From Streptococcus sp. 29896 (lineage in GTDB: Bacteria > Bacillota > Bacilli > Lactobacillales > Streptococcaceae), in the NCBI RefSeq assembly GCF_032594915.1, contig NZ_CP118733.1:1426001-1490000 (forward strand): 64,000 nt of DNA, given 5' to 3'. The notes beneath the pieces were generated by a model. The model was not told the origin of the DNA and did no database searches. It saw only the letters and a program-made list of their open reading frames with translations. The translations under genes and the position numbers were made by a program. Numbering within the stretch: the first letter of the stretch is position 1; the number at the start of each line of letters is the position of its first letter. Shown in pieces: positions 10,701-18,937 of this stretch.

Positions 10701-11121
10701 CCAGTTTGTAGCCCTTAGCCAAAGAAGGTGAGAGGGCGATTTCATCATCTGATTGGGGAAGGTGACCTGACTGGACTTGGTAGATGGAGATTGTACTTGG
10801 TTTTGAAAAAACTCGAACGGCTTGCTGGTCGCTGTCTAGGGTCACATCTTTGAAGAAGCCCATTTCTAGCTGAGCCCCCTCAATGGTTTCCAGCTCTGCT
10901 ATGTCCGCATCATCCAAGCCCATGTCTGACATGACCGCCAGATCCATGGTCTGAGCTTTTTCCAGATAGGCTTGGGCCGTTTTTTCCATATTAGGAGATG
11001 TGCCCTTCAATCCAATGAGAGCAATGGCTCCAATCATCATCAGATTGAAAATGGAGAGGAAACGTCCCTTGGAAGACAGGAGGGCCTGACCTACATCTTT
11101 CCAGTAGATTTTTTGCTTCAT
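7759..11121 (-). CDS. ABC transporter permease, FtsX/MacB-like, with long coiled-coil insert
   Basis: A 1120-residue membrane protein, the permease half of an ABC exporter. A first membrane helix (~15-35) is followed by an extracytoplasmic MacB-like domain, then a long coiled coil (~240-565) that is Glu/Gln/Leu-rich. Within it residues ~447-507 are built of about eight seven-residue repeats of the form YQxGLxx. Two FtsX-type four-helix blocks follow, from ~590 (FPVVLYLVAALVTF) and from ~1000 to the C-terminus. The coiled coil should project from the cell surface, as in streptococcal permeases proposed to act mechanically on the envelope or on peptides. It is translated nine bases after its ATPase gene. 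The substrate is unknown, and no two-component system or peptidase is adjacent to give a hint. Confidence 0.88.
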   Translation of the reverse strand: MKQKIYWKDVGQALLSSKGRFLSIFNLMMIGAIALIGLKGTSPNMEKTAQAYLEKAQTMDLAVMSDMGLDDADIAELETIEGAQLEMGFFKDVTLDSDQQAVRVFSKPSTISIYQVQSGHLPQSDDEIALSPSLAKGYKLGDQVKLTEPDRNGTVLTKTSFTLVGIVTSPEIWDNVTMGLASSGNGQLAGYAIVEPTVFDSEVYMIARLSYDELDDLAYYQDSYEAKVASYQQELDQLLADNGQDRLARIQAQGQEEIATGQEELDTAKDDLAAGAVQLEKSRADIQSGQEQLDNAHIQLQEKEVELAQAKYTLDQTKESLNQTKSRLDTSLAELERSRAFLEASKAELDQAASELEQAKSILASKQTELDQWASKINQAQADWFQKQESLKQIISQTLGPSQSLADYPDLLAQQTSLDQVKVGIDQELQAYNQAQSDYQAARKLLQEKETKYQTGLQDYQTGLTHYQTGRSQYDEGLAQYQAGLAQYEVGLAQYQAGQEQLTAGKNQLKVESAHISQAESQLAQAQSDFDKQKATAETEITQAQTDLSQAQSELKSLEEPIYQTYTRSTLPGGEGYTTYKNATGSIAAVGNIFPVVLYLVAALVTFTTMTRFVDEERTRAGLFKALGYTDRQIMTKFVLYGLGAGIAGTLVGILAGNFILSPMIAAIITESTVIGDAQLHLYPFWILLALVFALLSAVLPAYLVARKELKEKPASLLLPKPPVQGSAILLERLPFIWNRLSFTHKVTARNIFRYKKRMFMTIFGVAGSVALLFGGLGIRSSISGVVDRQFGDIMQYDMIVVDNSRASEAEKKAVDDILTSQSVASYLPIAYEQLTEEIDGLHQALTISLLVTEKMDLSDYIQLRQAGSGDFLSLTDSGIILSKKLASLYGVRAGDRLTLTIDQQPVTVKVAGVSELYAGHFIYMTAAYYEEVTGQAYQANASLVKVSQSSTSQSQDLAAQLLSQKGVVALVQNRSLIAMLETVASSLQSIMIILVVLSILLGLVILYNLTNINVAERIRELSTIKVLGFHNREVTLYIYRETIVLSLIGVVLGLGGGILLHRVLLEMIGSNSIIFNPKVSLEVYLIPILAIAGILTGLGWYVNRSLRKVDMLEALKSVD

Positions 11122-11130
11122 AGGCTCCTC

Positions 11131-11832
11131 CTAGTATTCCAGACTAGCAATGTCCTGCGGTGCTGGATTGAGCTCAACCGAATGCAAACGGGCATCCCGC
11201 ATCCGAATCACTCGGTCCGCAATAGGAGCCAGGGCGCTATTGTGGGTCACGATAATCACCGTAGCACCTTGCTTGCGGGACATATCCTGCAGGATTTTCA
11301 AGACTTGCTTACCAGTTTGGTAATCCAGTGCTCCCGTCGGTTCGTCGCAGAGGAGGATTTTAGGCTTTTTGGCAACTGCTCTGGCAATGGAAACCCGCTG
11401 CTGCTCTCCTCCAGAAAGCTGGGCAGGAAAATTATAGAGGCGGTGACCCAGCCCGACTTGTTTCAAGACTTCTTCGGCATCCATGGCATCCTTGACGATT
11501 TCTGCTGCCAGTTCTACATTTTCCTTGGCAGTCAAATTGGCAACCAAATTATAAAACTGGAAAACAAAGCCCACATCGTCTCGGCGATAGTTGGTCAGTT
11601 CATGGCTAGACAGCTTAGCAATGTCCACACCGTCAACCCAGACTTCCCCCTCATCATTGCTGTCCATACCTCCCAAGATATTGAGCAGGGTGGACTTGCC
11701 CGCACCAGATGAGCCGAGAATGATGACCAGCTCCCCCTTTTCAATCTCAAAGGACACGCTATCATTAGCCAGAATGGTCGCATCACCCATGCGGTAATAT
11801 TTCGAAGACTGATTGACTTGGATATAGGACAT
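11131..11832 (-). CDS. ABC transporter ATP-binding protein (MacB/LolD type)
   Basis: A 233-residue ATPase that powers the adjacent FtsX-type permease. Walker A is GSSGAGKS (residues 40-47), the signature LSGGEQ is at 139-144, Walker B ILLCDEP at 159-165, and the switch His lies in IIVTHN. This is the MacB/LolD/SalX class, which works with permeases that do mechanical work in the periplasm or cell wall space rather than channel transport. It starts at ATG 11832 behind GGGAGG and is the first gene of a two-gene operon with the permease nine bases downstream. Confidence 0.93.
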   Translation of the reverse strand: MSYIQVNQSSKYYRMGDATILANDSVSFEIEKGELVIILGSSGAGKSTLLNILGGMDSNDEGEVWVDGVDIAKLSSHELTNYRRDDVGFVFQFYNLVANLTAKENVELAAEIVKDAMDAEEVLKQVGLGHRLYNFPAQLSGGEQQRVSIARAVAKKPKILLCDEPTGALDYQTGKQVLKILQDMSRKQGATVIIVTHNSALAPIADRVIRMRDARLHSVELNPAPQDIASLEY

Positions 11833-11877
11833 GGCAGACCTCCCTGTTCTCTTTCTATCGGCTGTATTCTACTACTT

Positions 11878-11886
11878 ATTATAGCA
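11878..11886 (-). promoter_or_regulatory. Extended -10 promoter of the ABC operon
   Basis: Minus-strand TGC-TATAAT (TATAAT at 11878-11883), 46 bases before the ATPase start. Its upstream part overlaps the terminator hairpin of the preceding small gene. Confidence 0.55.
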
Positions 11887-11909
11887 TAAAAGAGGGTTTC
11901 TCACCCTCT
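11887..11909 (-). terminator. Terminator of the small gene at 11920-12255
   Basis: Hairpin AGAGGGT/ACCCTCT (11891-11909) with the minus-strand tail TTTTATG, ten bases after the stop codon of the upstream gene. Confidence 0.7.
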
Positions 11910-11919
11910 CTTACATCTT

Positions 11920-12255
11920 TTATACTTGGGCAATAGCAGAGCCACCATAGAGCTTCAACTCTTCTCTGATGGTTTGGTAGTAGTAGCGATCAAAAGCCCT
12001 CCAAGCTTGTCGACATTCTTGGCTCAAACGCACATCACCTAGACCAACTAAAAAACTGGTCGCACGGTAGAATTTTTCAATCGCAATTAGTTCTTTATTG
12101 GTGACCGTCTCGATTCCCGACAAAATGCTTATCGTTTCCGTCAGATTATGCTGGAACCGCTGCTCATCTGCTGTTCCTATTTTTTCTGTTTGAAAGGCCC
12201 GATCCAATTCTTGAACGAGGGCCAAACTGTCTTGAATGATTTTTGTCTTTTCCAT
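11920..12255 (-). CDS. Small helical protein of unknown function
   Basis: A 111-residue acidic, soluble, predicted all-helical protein without signal peptide or membrane segment. I do not recognise it. Size and helical character recall the four-helix bacteriocin immunity proteins of lactic acid bacteria, but no bacteriocin gene with a double-glycine leader is visible nearby, so this is only a resemblance. It is monocistronic, with a GGAGGG ribosome site before ATG 12255 and its own terminator. Confidence 0.7.
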   Translation of the reverse strand: MEKTKIIQDSLALVQELDRAFQTEKIGTADEQRFQHNLTETISILSGIETVTNKELIAIEKFYRATSFLVGLGDVRLSQECRQAWRAFDRYYYQTIREELKLYGGSAIAQV

Positions 12256-12335
12256 AAAAGACCCTCCTATTGTGTTAATGTACTCAGTATATCAAATTCA
12301 CCAACAATATTCAAGCAAAATACAGTCTGCTTTTC

Positions 12336-12364
12336 TTGAAATTTCTAAGCCCCTATGATACAAT
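12336..12364 (+). promoter_or_regulatory. Strong promoter of the broken gene 12406-13129
   Basis: -35 TTGAAA (12336-12341), 17-base spacer, -10 TACAAT (12359-12364) extended by TG at 12356-12357. The TTG of the -35 box is not a real start codon. Confidence 0.7.
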
Positions 12365-12373
12365 GCCTTGGTT

Positions 12374-12387
12374 TGCAAACGTTAGCA
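12374..12387 (+). promoter_or_regulatory. cre (CcpA) operator candidate
   Basis: TGCAAACGTTAGCA matches the catabolite response element consensus TGNAANCGNTNNCA at every fixed position. It begins ten bases after the -10 box, over the start of the transcript, a position expected to repress. Confidence 0.6.
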
Positions 12388-12405
12388 TAAGAAAGGCATT
12401 AAAAA

Positions 12406-13129
12406 GTGAAAAATTATCCCTATCTCCATTTGTTTGGAGTTCCATCTATCTGACTCTGTCTTGGTTGATTTTCTTCTTCCAAGTACCATTTTTTAACAAG
12501 CTAATTCAAGGCCTCTTCCAACTGGACCTAGAAAACATCAGCGATCTGATTCAAGACCAGCTAGTCCAGGGATGGTTGCGTCGGGCAATCCTGCTCCTAC
12601 TTGACATGGTCCTCATCTGCCTAGTGAAATCATTCTCTTCTACTTCTTAACCGGCAAGCTCATCAAGGCTTTCAAGCTCATGGATGGCAAGGTTAACAAG
12701 CTCATTCTTTGGGGATACCGCCTCTTATTCTGTGGCTCAATCGGCTTAATTGTCTTTGGTTTTGTGACCAGTCTCTCGACTGGACTGGACTTATGGAAAA
12801 ATGTCCTATCCCTACAAGAACTGGATGTTCAGGCGATTGGGACGGACATTCAAACCTTGGTCGCTGAAACTCCTCTGACAAAAATTGGTGATGTGGAAAC
12901 CTTGCTTGACAGCATCAAAGACTACATTCATGATAAGAGTATCCTTTTGGCAACCAAGGAATCACTGGTGCTTCAAGTCTCAAAACTCCATACACTTATC
13001 AGTGTCTGGTCAACTGCCTACCCAATCCTACTTGCCCTGCTCAGCTATTTCCACATAAAAGACTGGTGGACTAAGCGGACGCCAGGCAAACCGATCGTCA
13101 AGATTAGCCTGACCATCGAGCGTCAGTAA
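12406..13129 (+). pseudogene. Broken membrane-protein gene (at least one, probably two frameshifts)
   Basis: Coding signal runs from about 12406 to the stop at 13127-13129 but in different frames. The first likely start is GTG 12406, behind AGAAAGG, which reads about 15 codons to a stop at 12451. The main N-terminal part continues in another frame to a stop at 12648-12650, and the C-terminal 150 residues are in a third frame from about 12623. Joined together, the product would have hydrophobic helices (LTLSWLIFFFQVPFF; ILFYFLTGKLI; LLFCGSIGLIVFGFV; TAYPILLALLSYF) and an internal soluble loop: a small integral membrane protein of unknown function. Promoter, cre box and ribosome site are intact, which suggests recent decay or sequencing error. 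Confidence 0.65.
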
Positions 13130-13495
13130 TACTCAATGAAAATCGAAAACAGACTAGCACCAAAGGTTTGGGGAACCTTTGGTGGTTGGAAATAAAGCGA
13201 ACAAAGTTCGCTACAAAAGGTTTGGGGAACCTTTGGAGGTTGGAGATAGGCGAACAAAGTTCGCTACAAAAGGTTTGGGGAACCTTTGGTGGTTGGAAAT
13301 AAAGCGAACAAAGTTCGCTACAAAAGGTTTGGGGAACCTTTGGAGGTTGGAGATAGACGAACGTAGTTCGTTTCTACTTATGCAGATAGAACCCTGTTAC
13401 TATTTTGTTTCAAGGTAACAGGCTGAAAGGCTCCACTGGAGCCTTTCACTCATCAAATCAAGTCAACAACGTCTGATTTTGATTTTCGAAGAGTA
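13130..13495. repeat. BOX-like modular repeat element with four boxB-type units
   Basis: The ends form imperfect terminal inverted repeats: TACTCAATGAAAATCGAAAA at 13130 and the complement of ATTTTGATTTTCGAAGAGTA at 13495. Four ~54-base units start at 13162, 13216, 13269 and 13323; units 1 and 3 resemble each other, as do 2 and 4, so a ~107-base dimer seems to have duplicated. Each unit holds two perfect hairpins, AAAGGTT-TGGGG-AACCTTT and GCGAAC-AAA-GTTCGC (the latter altered in unit 4). The right part (13373-13495) has a GGCTCCACTGGAGCC hairpin. This is the boxC-boxBn-boxA plan of pneumococcal BOX elements. It fills most of the gap 13130-13571. Confidence 0.85.
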
Positions 13496-13504
13496 TAAAT
13501 GTGT

Positions 13505-13530
13505 AGCCACTCTGAATAGGGTGGCTTTTT
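13505..13530 (+). terminator. Intrinsic terminator, plus strand
   Basis: AGCCACTCT-GAAT-AGGGTGGCT forms a nine-pair stem with one G-T pair, followed by TTTTT. It ends transcription coming from the broken gene and BOX element before the convergent tpx gene. Confidence 0.85.
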
Positions 13531-13536
13531 GGAAGC

Positions 13537-13565
13537 AAAAAAACGATACCTTTTCAGGCACCGTT
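13537..13565 (-). terminator. Intrinsic terminator of tpx
   Basis: Minus strand AACGGTGCCT-GAAA-AGGTATCGTT (ten pairs, two of them G-T) followed by seven T. Confidence 0.85.
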
Positions 13566-13571
13566 CTATCT

Positions 13572-14057
13572 TTATTTAACAGCCTCTAAAGCCGCATCAT
13601 AGTCGGGATGTTCGTTGACATTGTCCAGATATTCCACGTAGGTGATTTCATTGTCGGCATTGAGGACAAAGACCGCACGCGCCAGCAAATTCCACTCTCG
13701 CATGAGCAGACCATAGGTTTTACCAAAGGCATGATCATAGTAGTCAGACAGGGTGATAGCGTCTTCCAGACCTGCAGCACCGCACCAGCGCTTTTGGGCA
13801 AAAGGCAGGTCTGCTGAAATCGTCACGACAACTGTGTTGTCACGATCTGCCAGTTCCTGATTGAAACGACGGGTCTGGGTATCACAAATCCCTGTGTCAA
13901 TAGAAGGTACCACACTGATCACCTTGGTTTGCTTGCCAAAGTCTTTCAGGCTTTTCAGGCTCAAGTCATTTGCCATGAGAACAAAATCAGGGGCCACATC
14001 ACCCACCTGCAAACGTGGACCTACCAAGGTCACTGGTTTTCCAATAAAAGTTGTCAT
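13572..14057 (-). CDS. tpx: Thiol peroxidase
   Basis: A 161-residue cytoplasmic 2-Cys peroxiredoxin of the Tpx class that reduces hydrogen peroxide and alkyl hydroperoxides using thioredoxin. The peroxidatic Cys58 lies in SIDTGICDT and the resolving Cys92 in RWCGAAG. I place the start at ATG 14057 (MTTFIGKPV), not the ATG two codons upstream, because the GGGAG ribosome site is six bases before 14057 but touches the upstream ATG. Single-gene unit with its own terminator; a weak cre-like sequence lies upstream at 14088-14101. Confidence 0.95.
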   Translation of the reverse strand: MTTFIGKPVTLVGPRLQVGDVAPDFVLMANDLSLKSLKDFGKQTKVISVVPSIDTGICDTQTRRFNQELADRDNTVVVTISADLPFAQKRWCGAAGLEDAITLSDYYDHAFGKTYGLLMREWNLLARAVFVLNADNEITYVEYLDNVNEHPDYDAALEAVK

Positions 14058-14104
14058 AAACATCTCCCTTGCACTTAATATATCTATTGTAAGCGTTTAG
14101 GAAC

Positions 14105-14132
14105 AAAAATACCAGTTTTTTGACTGGTATTT
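14105..14132 (-). terminator. Terminator of copA
   Basis: AAATACCAGT/ACTGGTATTT hairpin with an A/T-rich tail on both strands, directly after the copA stop codon. Confidence 0.75.
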
Positions 14133-16583
14133 CTAAATCGGTTTAATACTTTTCAATCGCAGAGCGTTTAAGAGGACGGATACTGAACTCAGGCTCATAG
14201 CTGCTCCTGCTAACATGGGATTAAGCAGGGGACCGCCAAACAAGTGCAGTAGTCCCATGGCAACTGGAATGCCCAAAACATTGTAGGCAAAGGCCCAGAA
14301 GAGATTTTGTTTAATGGTCCGCATAGTTGCTCGACTAAGTGTCAAAGCTCGCGGTAGGTCCAACAAGTCACTCCGCATCAAGACCACATCTGCTGATTCA
14401 ATAGCTACATCAGTACCAGAGCCAATGGCCAGTCCCAAGTCTGCCTGTGCCAAAGCTGGTGCGTCATTGATACCGTCACCAACCATAGCTACTCGCTTGC
14501 CTTCTGCCTGCAAGGTTTGGATTTGACGGGCCTTGTCTTCTGGCAGGACATCGCTAATCACGCGGTCAATGCCGACTTCCTTGGCAATGGCTTGGGCCGT
14601 TTTTTCATTATCCCCTGTCAGCATGACCACTTCCACACCTTGCTGACGCAGTTTGGCGATAGCCTGGCCACTGGTTTCTTTTACGGTATCGGCTACGGCG
14701 ATGAGAGCCAGAAGCTGACCTGCTTCTGCTAGATACATAGGGGTCTTACCTTGACTGGCTAGTCGCTCTGCCTGCTGGCTGGCAACTGCTACACCGACAC
14801 CTGCATCCTGCATCAGCTTGGCATTGCCAAAGTAAATGGTCCGCTCTGCTATGGTCACTGACAAACCCTTACCAGCATGGGACTGGAAGTTGGTCGTGGG
14901 CAAGAGCTCCAGACTAGCCTCCTTGGCCGCATCCAGAATGGCCTGACCCAGCGGGTGCTCCGAATCCTGCTCACTGCTGGCTGCCAGCTGGAGAAGTTCC
15001 TGGTCTGTCTGGTCAGTGAAGGCAATCAGGTCGGTCACCTGTGGCTGCCCTTGGGTAATGGTGCCCGTCTTATCAAAGACCATGACCTCAATCTTAGGAA
15101 GGATTTCCAGTGCCTGACCTGACTTGAAGAGGACGCCGTTCTCCGCCCCCTTGCCAGTCCCGACCATGATAGCCGTTGGCGTCGCCAAGCCCAGTGCACA
15201 AGGACAGGCGATGACCAAGACCGAAATGGTAATGGAGAGGGAGAAAATCCAAGAGTGCTGACCTAGGACCAGCCAAGCCAGACCTGAGAGGGTCGCAAGC
15301 CCCATGACAATGGGCACAAAGACAGCCGACACCTGATCAGCCAGCTTGGCAATAGGTGCCTTGGAGCCCTGAGCCGCCTCAACCAGCTGGATAATCTGTG
15401 CAAGACTGGTATCCTGACCCACGCGGGTCGCCTGAAAGCGAAAGGCTCCGGTCTTATTGAGGGAGGCTCCGACCACCTGATCCCCGACAGACTTGCTGAC
15501 GGGCAGGCTCTCTCCTGTCAGCATGGACTCATCGACAGTCGATTGTCCCTCGACCACAACACCATCCACTGCAATTTTTTCACCTGGACGGACGACGACA
15601 ATATCGCCCACCACCACATCTTCTAAGGCCACCTGCACTTCCTGCCCATCTCGCAGAACCTGAGCCGTCTTGGGTGCCAAGTCCATGAGGTGCTTAATGG
15701 CCTCGGACGTTCTCCCCTTGGACACCGCCTCCAGATACTTGCCCAGCGTAATCAAGGTCAAGATGACCGCCCCCGACTCAAAGTAAAGTTCGGGATGTCC
15801 ACCATGCGTCATCTCGACTGCATCTTGAGCGATGAGGACCAGCATGATCAGGCCTTGGGCAATAGCAGAGCTGGTACCAATGGCTATCAGAGAGTCCATA
15901 TTGGGATGACCTGCTAGCAGGGTCTGAAAGCCCTTGGTAAAGAAACTCCGTCCAAGATAAACAATCGGTAGGAGCAAAATCAACTGGGACAAGGCAAAGG
16001 TCATAGGCTCATGCAACCACTGGGGCAAGGGCAAATTTACCATAGGACCCATAGCAATATAGAGCAGTGGAAGAGTAAAGACTGCCGACCAGATAAAGCG
16101 AGTCCAGAGGTTAGCAATCTTCTCTCCCTGCCTGTCTGTCAGGTCTGTGTCACCTTTTACTTCTGGCTTGATAGCCTTGTAACCTGCTGCCTCAACTGCT
16201 GATAGGATTTCTCTTGTACTCAAACGGTCCTTGCCATAGGTGATACTGGCCTTTTCTGTCGCCAGATTAACAGCTACTTCTTCTACACCAGCCAGTTTTC
16301 CAAGGGCCTTCTCCACCGTCATAGCACAGGAGGCACAGGTCATGCCTTCAATAGCATAGGTTTCCGTCACAAGATTGCGGACCATTCTATATCCAGCCTT
16401 TTCCACCGCGGCCCCAATCTCTGCCAAGCTGAGAAGGTCTGGATTGTAGCTGACACTTAGTTTTTCCGTTGCCAGATTGACACTGGCTTCTTCGACTCCT
16501 GTCAATTTCCCGACAGCTTTTTCAACGGTCATGGCACAAGATGCACAGGTCATACCTGCTATTCTGACACTTTCTTTTTGCAT
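14133..16583 (-). CDS. copA: Copper-exporting P1B-type ATPase
   Basis: An 816-residue membrane ATPase that pumps Cu(I) out of the cell. Two N-terminal heavy-metal-binding domains each have MTCASC (Cys13/16 and Cys83/86). The membrane CPC motif is at 460-462, the phosphorylated Asp504 in DKTGTIT, and the hinge motif GDGIND follows. The start is taken at ATG 16583 because AAAGGAG lies six bases upstream; a longer reading begins inside the promoter. Two TACANNTGTA operators flank the -10 box, so it should be controlled by a CopY-type repressor. Neither copY nor copZ is next to it, unlike the usual streptococcal copYAZ operon. Confidence 0.95.
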   Translation of the reverse strand: MQKESVRIAGMTCASCAMTVEKAVGKLTGVEEASVNLATEKLSVSYNPDLLSLAEIGAAVEKAGYRMVRNLVTETYAIEGMTCASCAMTVEKALGKLAGVEEVAVNLATEKASITYGKDRLSTREILSAVEAAGYKAIKPEVKGDTDLTDRQGEKIANLWTRFIWSAVFTLPLLYIAMGPMVNLPLPQWLHEPMTFALSQLILLLPIVYLGRSFFTKGFQTLLAGHPNMDSLIAIGTSSAIAQGLIMLVLIAQDAVEMTHGGHPELYFESGAVILTLITLGKYLEAVSKGRTSEAIKHLMDLAPKTAQVLRDGQEVQVALEDVVVGDIVVVRPGEKIAVDGVVVEGQSTVDESMLTGESLPVSKSVGDQVVGASLNKTGAFRFQATRVGQDTSLAQIIQLVEAAQGSKAPIAKLADQVSAVFVPIVMGLATLSGLAWLVLGQHSWIFSLSITISVLVIACPCALGLATPTAIMVGTGKGAENGVLFKSGQALEILPKIEVMVFDKTGTITQGQPQVTDLIAFTDQTDQELLQLAASSEQDSEHPLGQAILDAAKEASLELLPTTNFQSHAGKGLSVTIAERTIYFGNAKLMQDAGVGVAVASQQAERLASQGKTPMYLAEAGQLLALIAVADTVKETSGQAIAKLRQQGVEVVMLTGDNEKTAQAIAKEVGIDRVISDVLPEDKARQIQTLQAEGKRVAMVGDGINDAPALAQADLGLAIGSGTDVAIESADVVLMRSDLLDLPRALTLSRATMRTIKQNLFWAFAYNVLGIPVAMGLLHLFGGPLLNPMLAGAAMSLSSVSVLLNALRLKSIKPI

Positions 16584-16598
16584 AGTTTCTCCTTTGAC

Positions 16599-16642
16599 TA
16601 CATCTGTAATCCTATTATACACATTTTGACTACATTTGTAAA
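16599..16642 (-). promoter_or_regulatory. copA promoter with two CopY-type operators
   Basis: Minus strand: -35 TTTACA (16637-16642), 17-base spacer, -10 TATAAT (16614-16619). Operator 1, TACAAATGTA (complement of 16631-16640), overlaps the -35; operator 2, TACAGATGTA (16599-16608), sits just after the -10. Both match the cop box TACANNTGTA exactly. Confidence 0.88.
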
Positions 16643-16655
16643 CGAATTTGTTTTT

Positions 16656-16677
16656 AAAAAAAGAGAGGTTTCCCTCT
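16656..16677 (-). terminator. Terminator of the tehB-like gene
   Basis: Minus strand AGAGG-GAAA-CCTCT followed by C and seven T; it abuts the stop codon and precedes the copA operators. Confidence 0.75.
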
Positions 16678-17533
16678 ACTTCTTCCTTGCTAGCATGGTC
16701 GCAAACCGCATCTTGAGGAAATTGCCATCTTCATCACGCTTATGGAGCTGACCAAAATCTTCATTATACTTGACCAATTCCCAGTCACGATAGTATTCCT
16801 TCAACTCACCTTCGCCGAAAGTAAAGGAGAAATTCATAGGACAGGGTGCATCTTCCGTATCCATGGCCGCCACGATCAAGTTATAGCCACCAGGTCGTGT
16901 TTGCTCCTGCATATTGCGGATAATGGCTGGCACCCGATCCCGCTCCAAGAACATGAAGACCACGGTCGAGATAATCCAATCATAGTCCTGCTCCAAACTG
17001 GCCGAGTTGATCTCATAGGTTCCAGCTTGCAGGTCCAAATCCTCCATCTCCTTTATATGATGTAAGATTTGAAGACTTTGCTCATCCTTATCTACCGCAA
17101 TCACCTCAAAACCTCTTTGGGCCAAATAGAGACTATTTCGCCCCCGACCAGAACCTAAATCCAATACCTTGCATGGCTCAATCATTTTCAAGGCTTCTAA
17201 AACCTCTGAGTGTGTTCGACTCAGGTTGTATTTTTTGGCAAAAAAATCCTCTGGCTGACAGAAAAATTCCAAGAAAAATTCCGTATCTTCTGTCAATAAG
17301 GCTACTCGATGCCAAACCTCTGGTTCCACAAAAGGGATATCATCTGCTGGACCGTAGACAAAACTAGACAAAATCTCATCTAGCTCCGAAAGAAATTCAA
17401 AGCGAACCTGTCCTTTTACCACACGCAATTTGGCCCAGGTTGCAGGCTTAGTCGTGTGTCTGTTCAAAAATTCTTTGGGAACTGTCTCCTGATTCCAATT
17501 CGGCATGCGTTTGTAAGGAACTAAAACTGTCAT
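16676..17533 (-). CDS. tehB: TehB-type SAM-dependent methyltransferase
   Basis: A 285-residue cytoplasmic protein. An N-terminal ~90-residue domain of the TehB/YeaR kind ([38 protein letters not shown]) is followed by a class I methyltransferase fold with the SAM-binding loop [15 protein letters not shown] (~122-136) and the acidic EVIAVDKD. TehB methylates tellurite and related oxyanions and confers resistance when overexpressed; its natural role is uncertain. It is transcribed away from the alcohol dehydrogenase gene, whose MerR-type operator lies in the shared 130-base gap. Confidence 0.88.
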   Translation of the reverse strand: MTVLVPYKRMPNWNQETVPKEFLNRHTTKPATWAKLRVVKGQVRFEFLSELDEILSSFVYGPADDIPFVEPEVWHRVALLTEDTEFFLEFFCQPEDFFAKKYNLSRTHSEVLEALKMIEPCKVLDLGSGRGRNSLYLAQRGFEVIAVDKDEQSLQILHHIKEMEDLDLQAGTYEINSASLEQDYDWIISTVVFMFLERDRVPAIIRNMQEQTRPGGYNLIVAAMDTEDAPCPMNFSFTFGEGELKEYYRDWELVKYNEDFGQLHKRDEDGNFLKMRFATMLARKK

Positions 17534-17602
17534 ATTCTCTCCTCATCTTTCTACTCTCCTTAGTTTATCACAAAGAAATCTCCCTATCAAACCTATTTTT
17601 AC

Positions 17603-17633
17603 TTGACTTGGAGTGAACTCCAAGGTGTATAAT
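17603..17633 (+). promoter_or_regulatory. MerR-type promoter with perfect palindrome in a 19-base spacer
   Basis: -35 TTGACT (17603-17608) and -10 TATAAT (17628-17633) are 19 bases apart, too far for efficient unassisted transcription. The spacer holds CTTGGAGTGAACTCCAAG (17607-17624), two perfect eight-base arms. Long spacer plus central palindrome is the hallmark of promoters activated by MerR-family regulators, here most like those of the aldehyde/thiol-stress regulators NmlR/AdhR. Confidence 0.85.
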
Positions 17634-17662
17634 AGGTCATATCAATCAGAAAGGATATTTAC

Positions 17663-18730
17663 TTGCAAAGTAAAAATGTGATAAATATGAAAACAGCTAT
17701 TTATGAAAAAGCCGGTAAGATAACCGTTGCAGAAATCGAAAAACCAAGTCTTCAAGCTAAGGATGATGTCATTATCAAGGTCGTTCGGGCCTGTGTCTGT
17801 GGGTCGGACCTCTGGCGTTATGATGAGAATGTTCCCCACGAACATGGCGACGCCAACTCCGGTCATGAAGCCATCGGGATCGTTGAAGAGGTAGGCGAAG
17901 ATATTACAACCCTTGTTCCTGGTGACTTTGTGATTGTTCCATTTACACACGGTTGCGGACACTGTGATGCTTGTCGTACAGGCTTTGACGGTACCTGTGA
18001 CAACCATCCAGGCTACCAAAACTTTGGTAACAACTACCAATCACAGTACATCCGTTTCCACTACGGTAATTGGGCTTTGGTCAAAGTCCCTGGTCAGCCG
18101 AGCGACTACTCAGAGGGCATGATTAAATCGCTACTAACATTGGCAGATGTTATGCCAACTGGCTACCACGCAGCTCGCGTAGCAGATGTCAAACCAGGCG
18201 ACAAGATCGTCGTTATCGGTGACGGAGCGGTTGGACAATGTGCCGTTATCGCTGCAAAAATGCGCGGAGCTTCTCAGATTATCATGATGAGCCGTCACGC
18301 AGATCGTCAGCAAATGGCTTTGGAATCTGGTGCAACTGCTGTTGTGGCAGAACGGGGAGAGGAAGGCATTGCCAAAGTTCGTGAAATCCTAGGTGGAGGC
18401 GCTGATGCTGCTCTCGAATGTGTCGGAACAGAAGCCTCCATTGACCAAGCCCTCGGTGTTCTTCACAATGGCGGTCGCATCGGTTTTGTTGGCGTACCAC
18501 ACTATAGCAACCATGCCCTTGGATCCACCTTCTCCACCAACATTATCATCGGAGGCGGTGCGGCTTCTGTCACAACCTATGTCAAAGACTTTCTGCTCGA
18601 TGCCGTCCTCAAAGGACAGATCAATCCAGGTCGAGTCTTCACCCAAACTTACAGCCTGGACAATATCGACCAAGCCTACAAAGACATGGCCAATCGTAAA
18701 ACGATTAAAGCAATGGTGACGGTGGATTAA
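17663..18730 (+). CDS. Zinc-dependent alcohol/aldehyde dehydrogenase (MDR family)
   Basis: A 355-residue cytoplasmic NAD(P)-linked dehydrogenase. Catalytic zinc ligands lie in VCGSD and GHEAIG; the four-Cys structural zinc site is CGHCDACRTGFDGTC; the nucleotide-binding turn is GDGAVGQ. Start: TTG 17663 has AAAGGA seven bases upstream, while the family usually begins at ATG 17687 (MKTAIYEK, 347 residues), which has no ribosome site; the stop is the same. The promoter is of the MerR-activated kind, and AdhC-type enzymes under NmlR take part in formaldehyde, methylglyoxal or nitrosoglutathione defence, so a detoxification role is likely but inferred. No merR-type gene is adjacent. Confidence 0.92.
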   Translation: MQSKNVINMKTAIYEKAGKITVAEIEKPSLQAKDDVIIKVVRACVCGSDLWRYDENVPHEHGDANSGHEAIGIVEEVGEDITTLVPGDFVIVPFTHGCGHCDACRTGFDGTCDNHPGYQNFGNNYQSQYIRFHYGNWALVKVPGQPSDYSEGMIKSLLTLADVMPTGYHAARVADVKPGDKIVVIGDGAVGQCAVIAAKMRGASQIIMMSRHADRQQMALESGATAVVAERGEEGIAKVREILGGGADAALECVGTEASIDQALGVLHNGGRIGFVGVPHYSNHALGSTFSTNIIIGGGAASVTTYVKDFLLDAVLKGQINPGRVFTQTYSLDNIDQAYKDMANRKTIKAMVTVD

Positions 18731-18885
18731 GACTCTTTGAAAATCAAAGTCAGACATTGTTGACTTGATTTGATGACTGAAAAGCTCCTGTGGAGGTTCT
18801 CAGCCTGCTCCCTTGAAATATAAAAGGAACAGAGTTCTATCTGCTCTTGGAGATAGGCGAATTCTGATTTTAATTTTAATTAAGT
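18731..18885. repeat. BOX-like element, boxA-type part, opposite orientation
   Basis: GACTCTTTGAAAATCAAAGT and the following ~110 bases match the complement of the right part of the 13130-13495 element almost base for base, including TTGTTGACTTGATTTGATGA and GTTCTATCTGC. No tandem boxB units are present. The right end is diverged (GATTTTAATTTTAATTAA). Confidence 0.75.
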
Positions 18886-18894
18886 AAAATACAA

Positions 18895-18935
18895 AAAGCA
18901 ACCTCCAGAAATCCTAGTACTCCTGGAGGTTCTTA
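18895..18935. terminator. Bidirectional terminator between convergent genes
   Basis: AACCTCCAG/CTGGAGGTT stem (18900-18931) with a T-rich tail on both strands (CTTATTTT on plus, GCTTTTTG on minus), serving the dehydrogenase and the ABC exporter. Confidence 0.8.
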
Positions 18936-18937
18936 TT

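Noticed and set aside
10972-11712. 246-codon plus-strand frame
   Set aside because: Runs antisense across the junction of two clear ABC genes; spurious.
12336-12650. Open frame starting at 12336
   Set aside because: Its TTG start is the -35 box of a promoter whose -10 lies downstream, so it cannot be the translation start.
13162-13372. Evenly spaced tandem repeats that might be a CRISPR array
   Set aside because: The whole 54-base unit is conserved, so there are no unique spacers; each unit has two hairpins and the flanks are BOX-type inverted repeats. No cas genes nearby. An 79-codon open frame across the repeats is a by-product.
14088-14101. cre box upstream of tpx
   Set aside because: TGTAAGCGTTTAGG fits the left half but fails at the last two positions of the consensus, and no clear promoter is associated.
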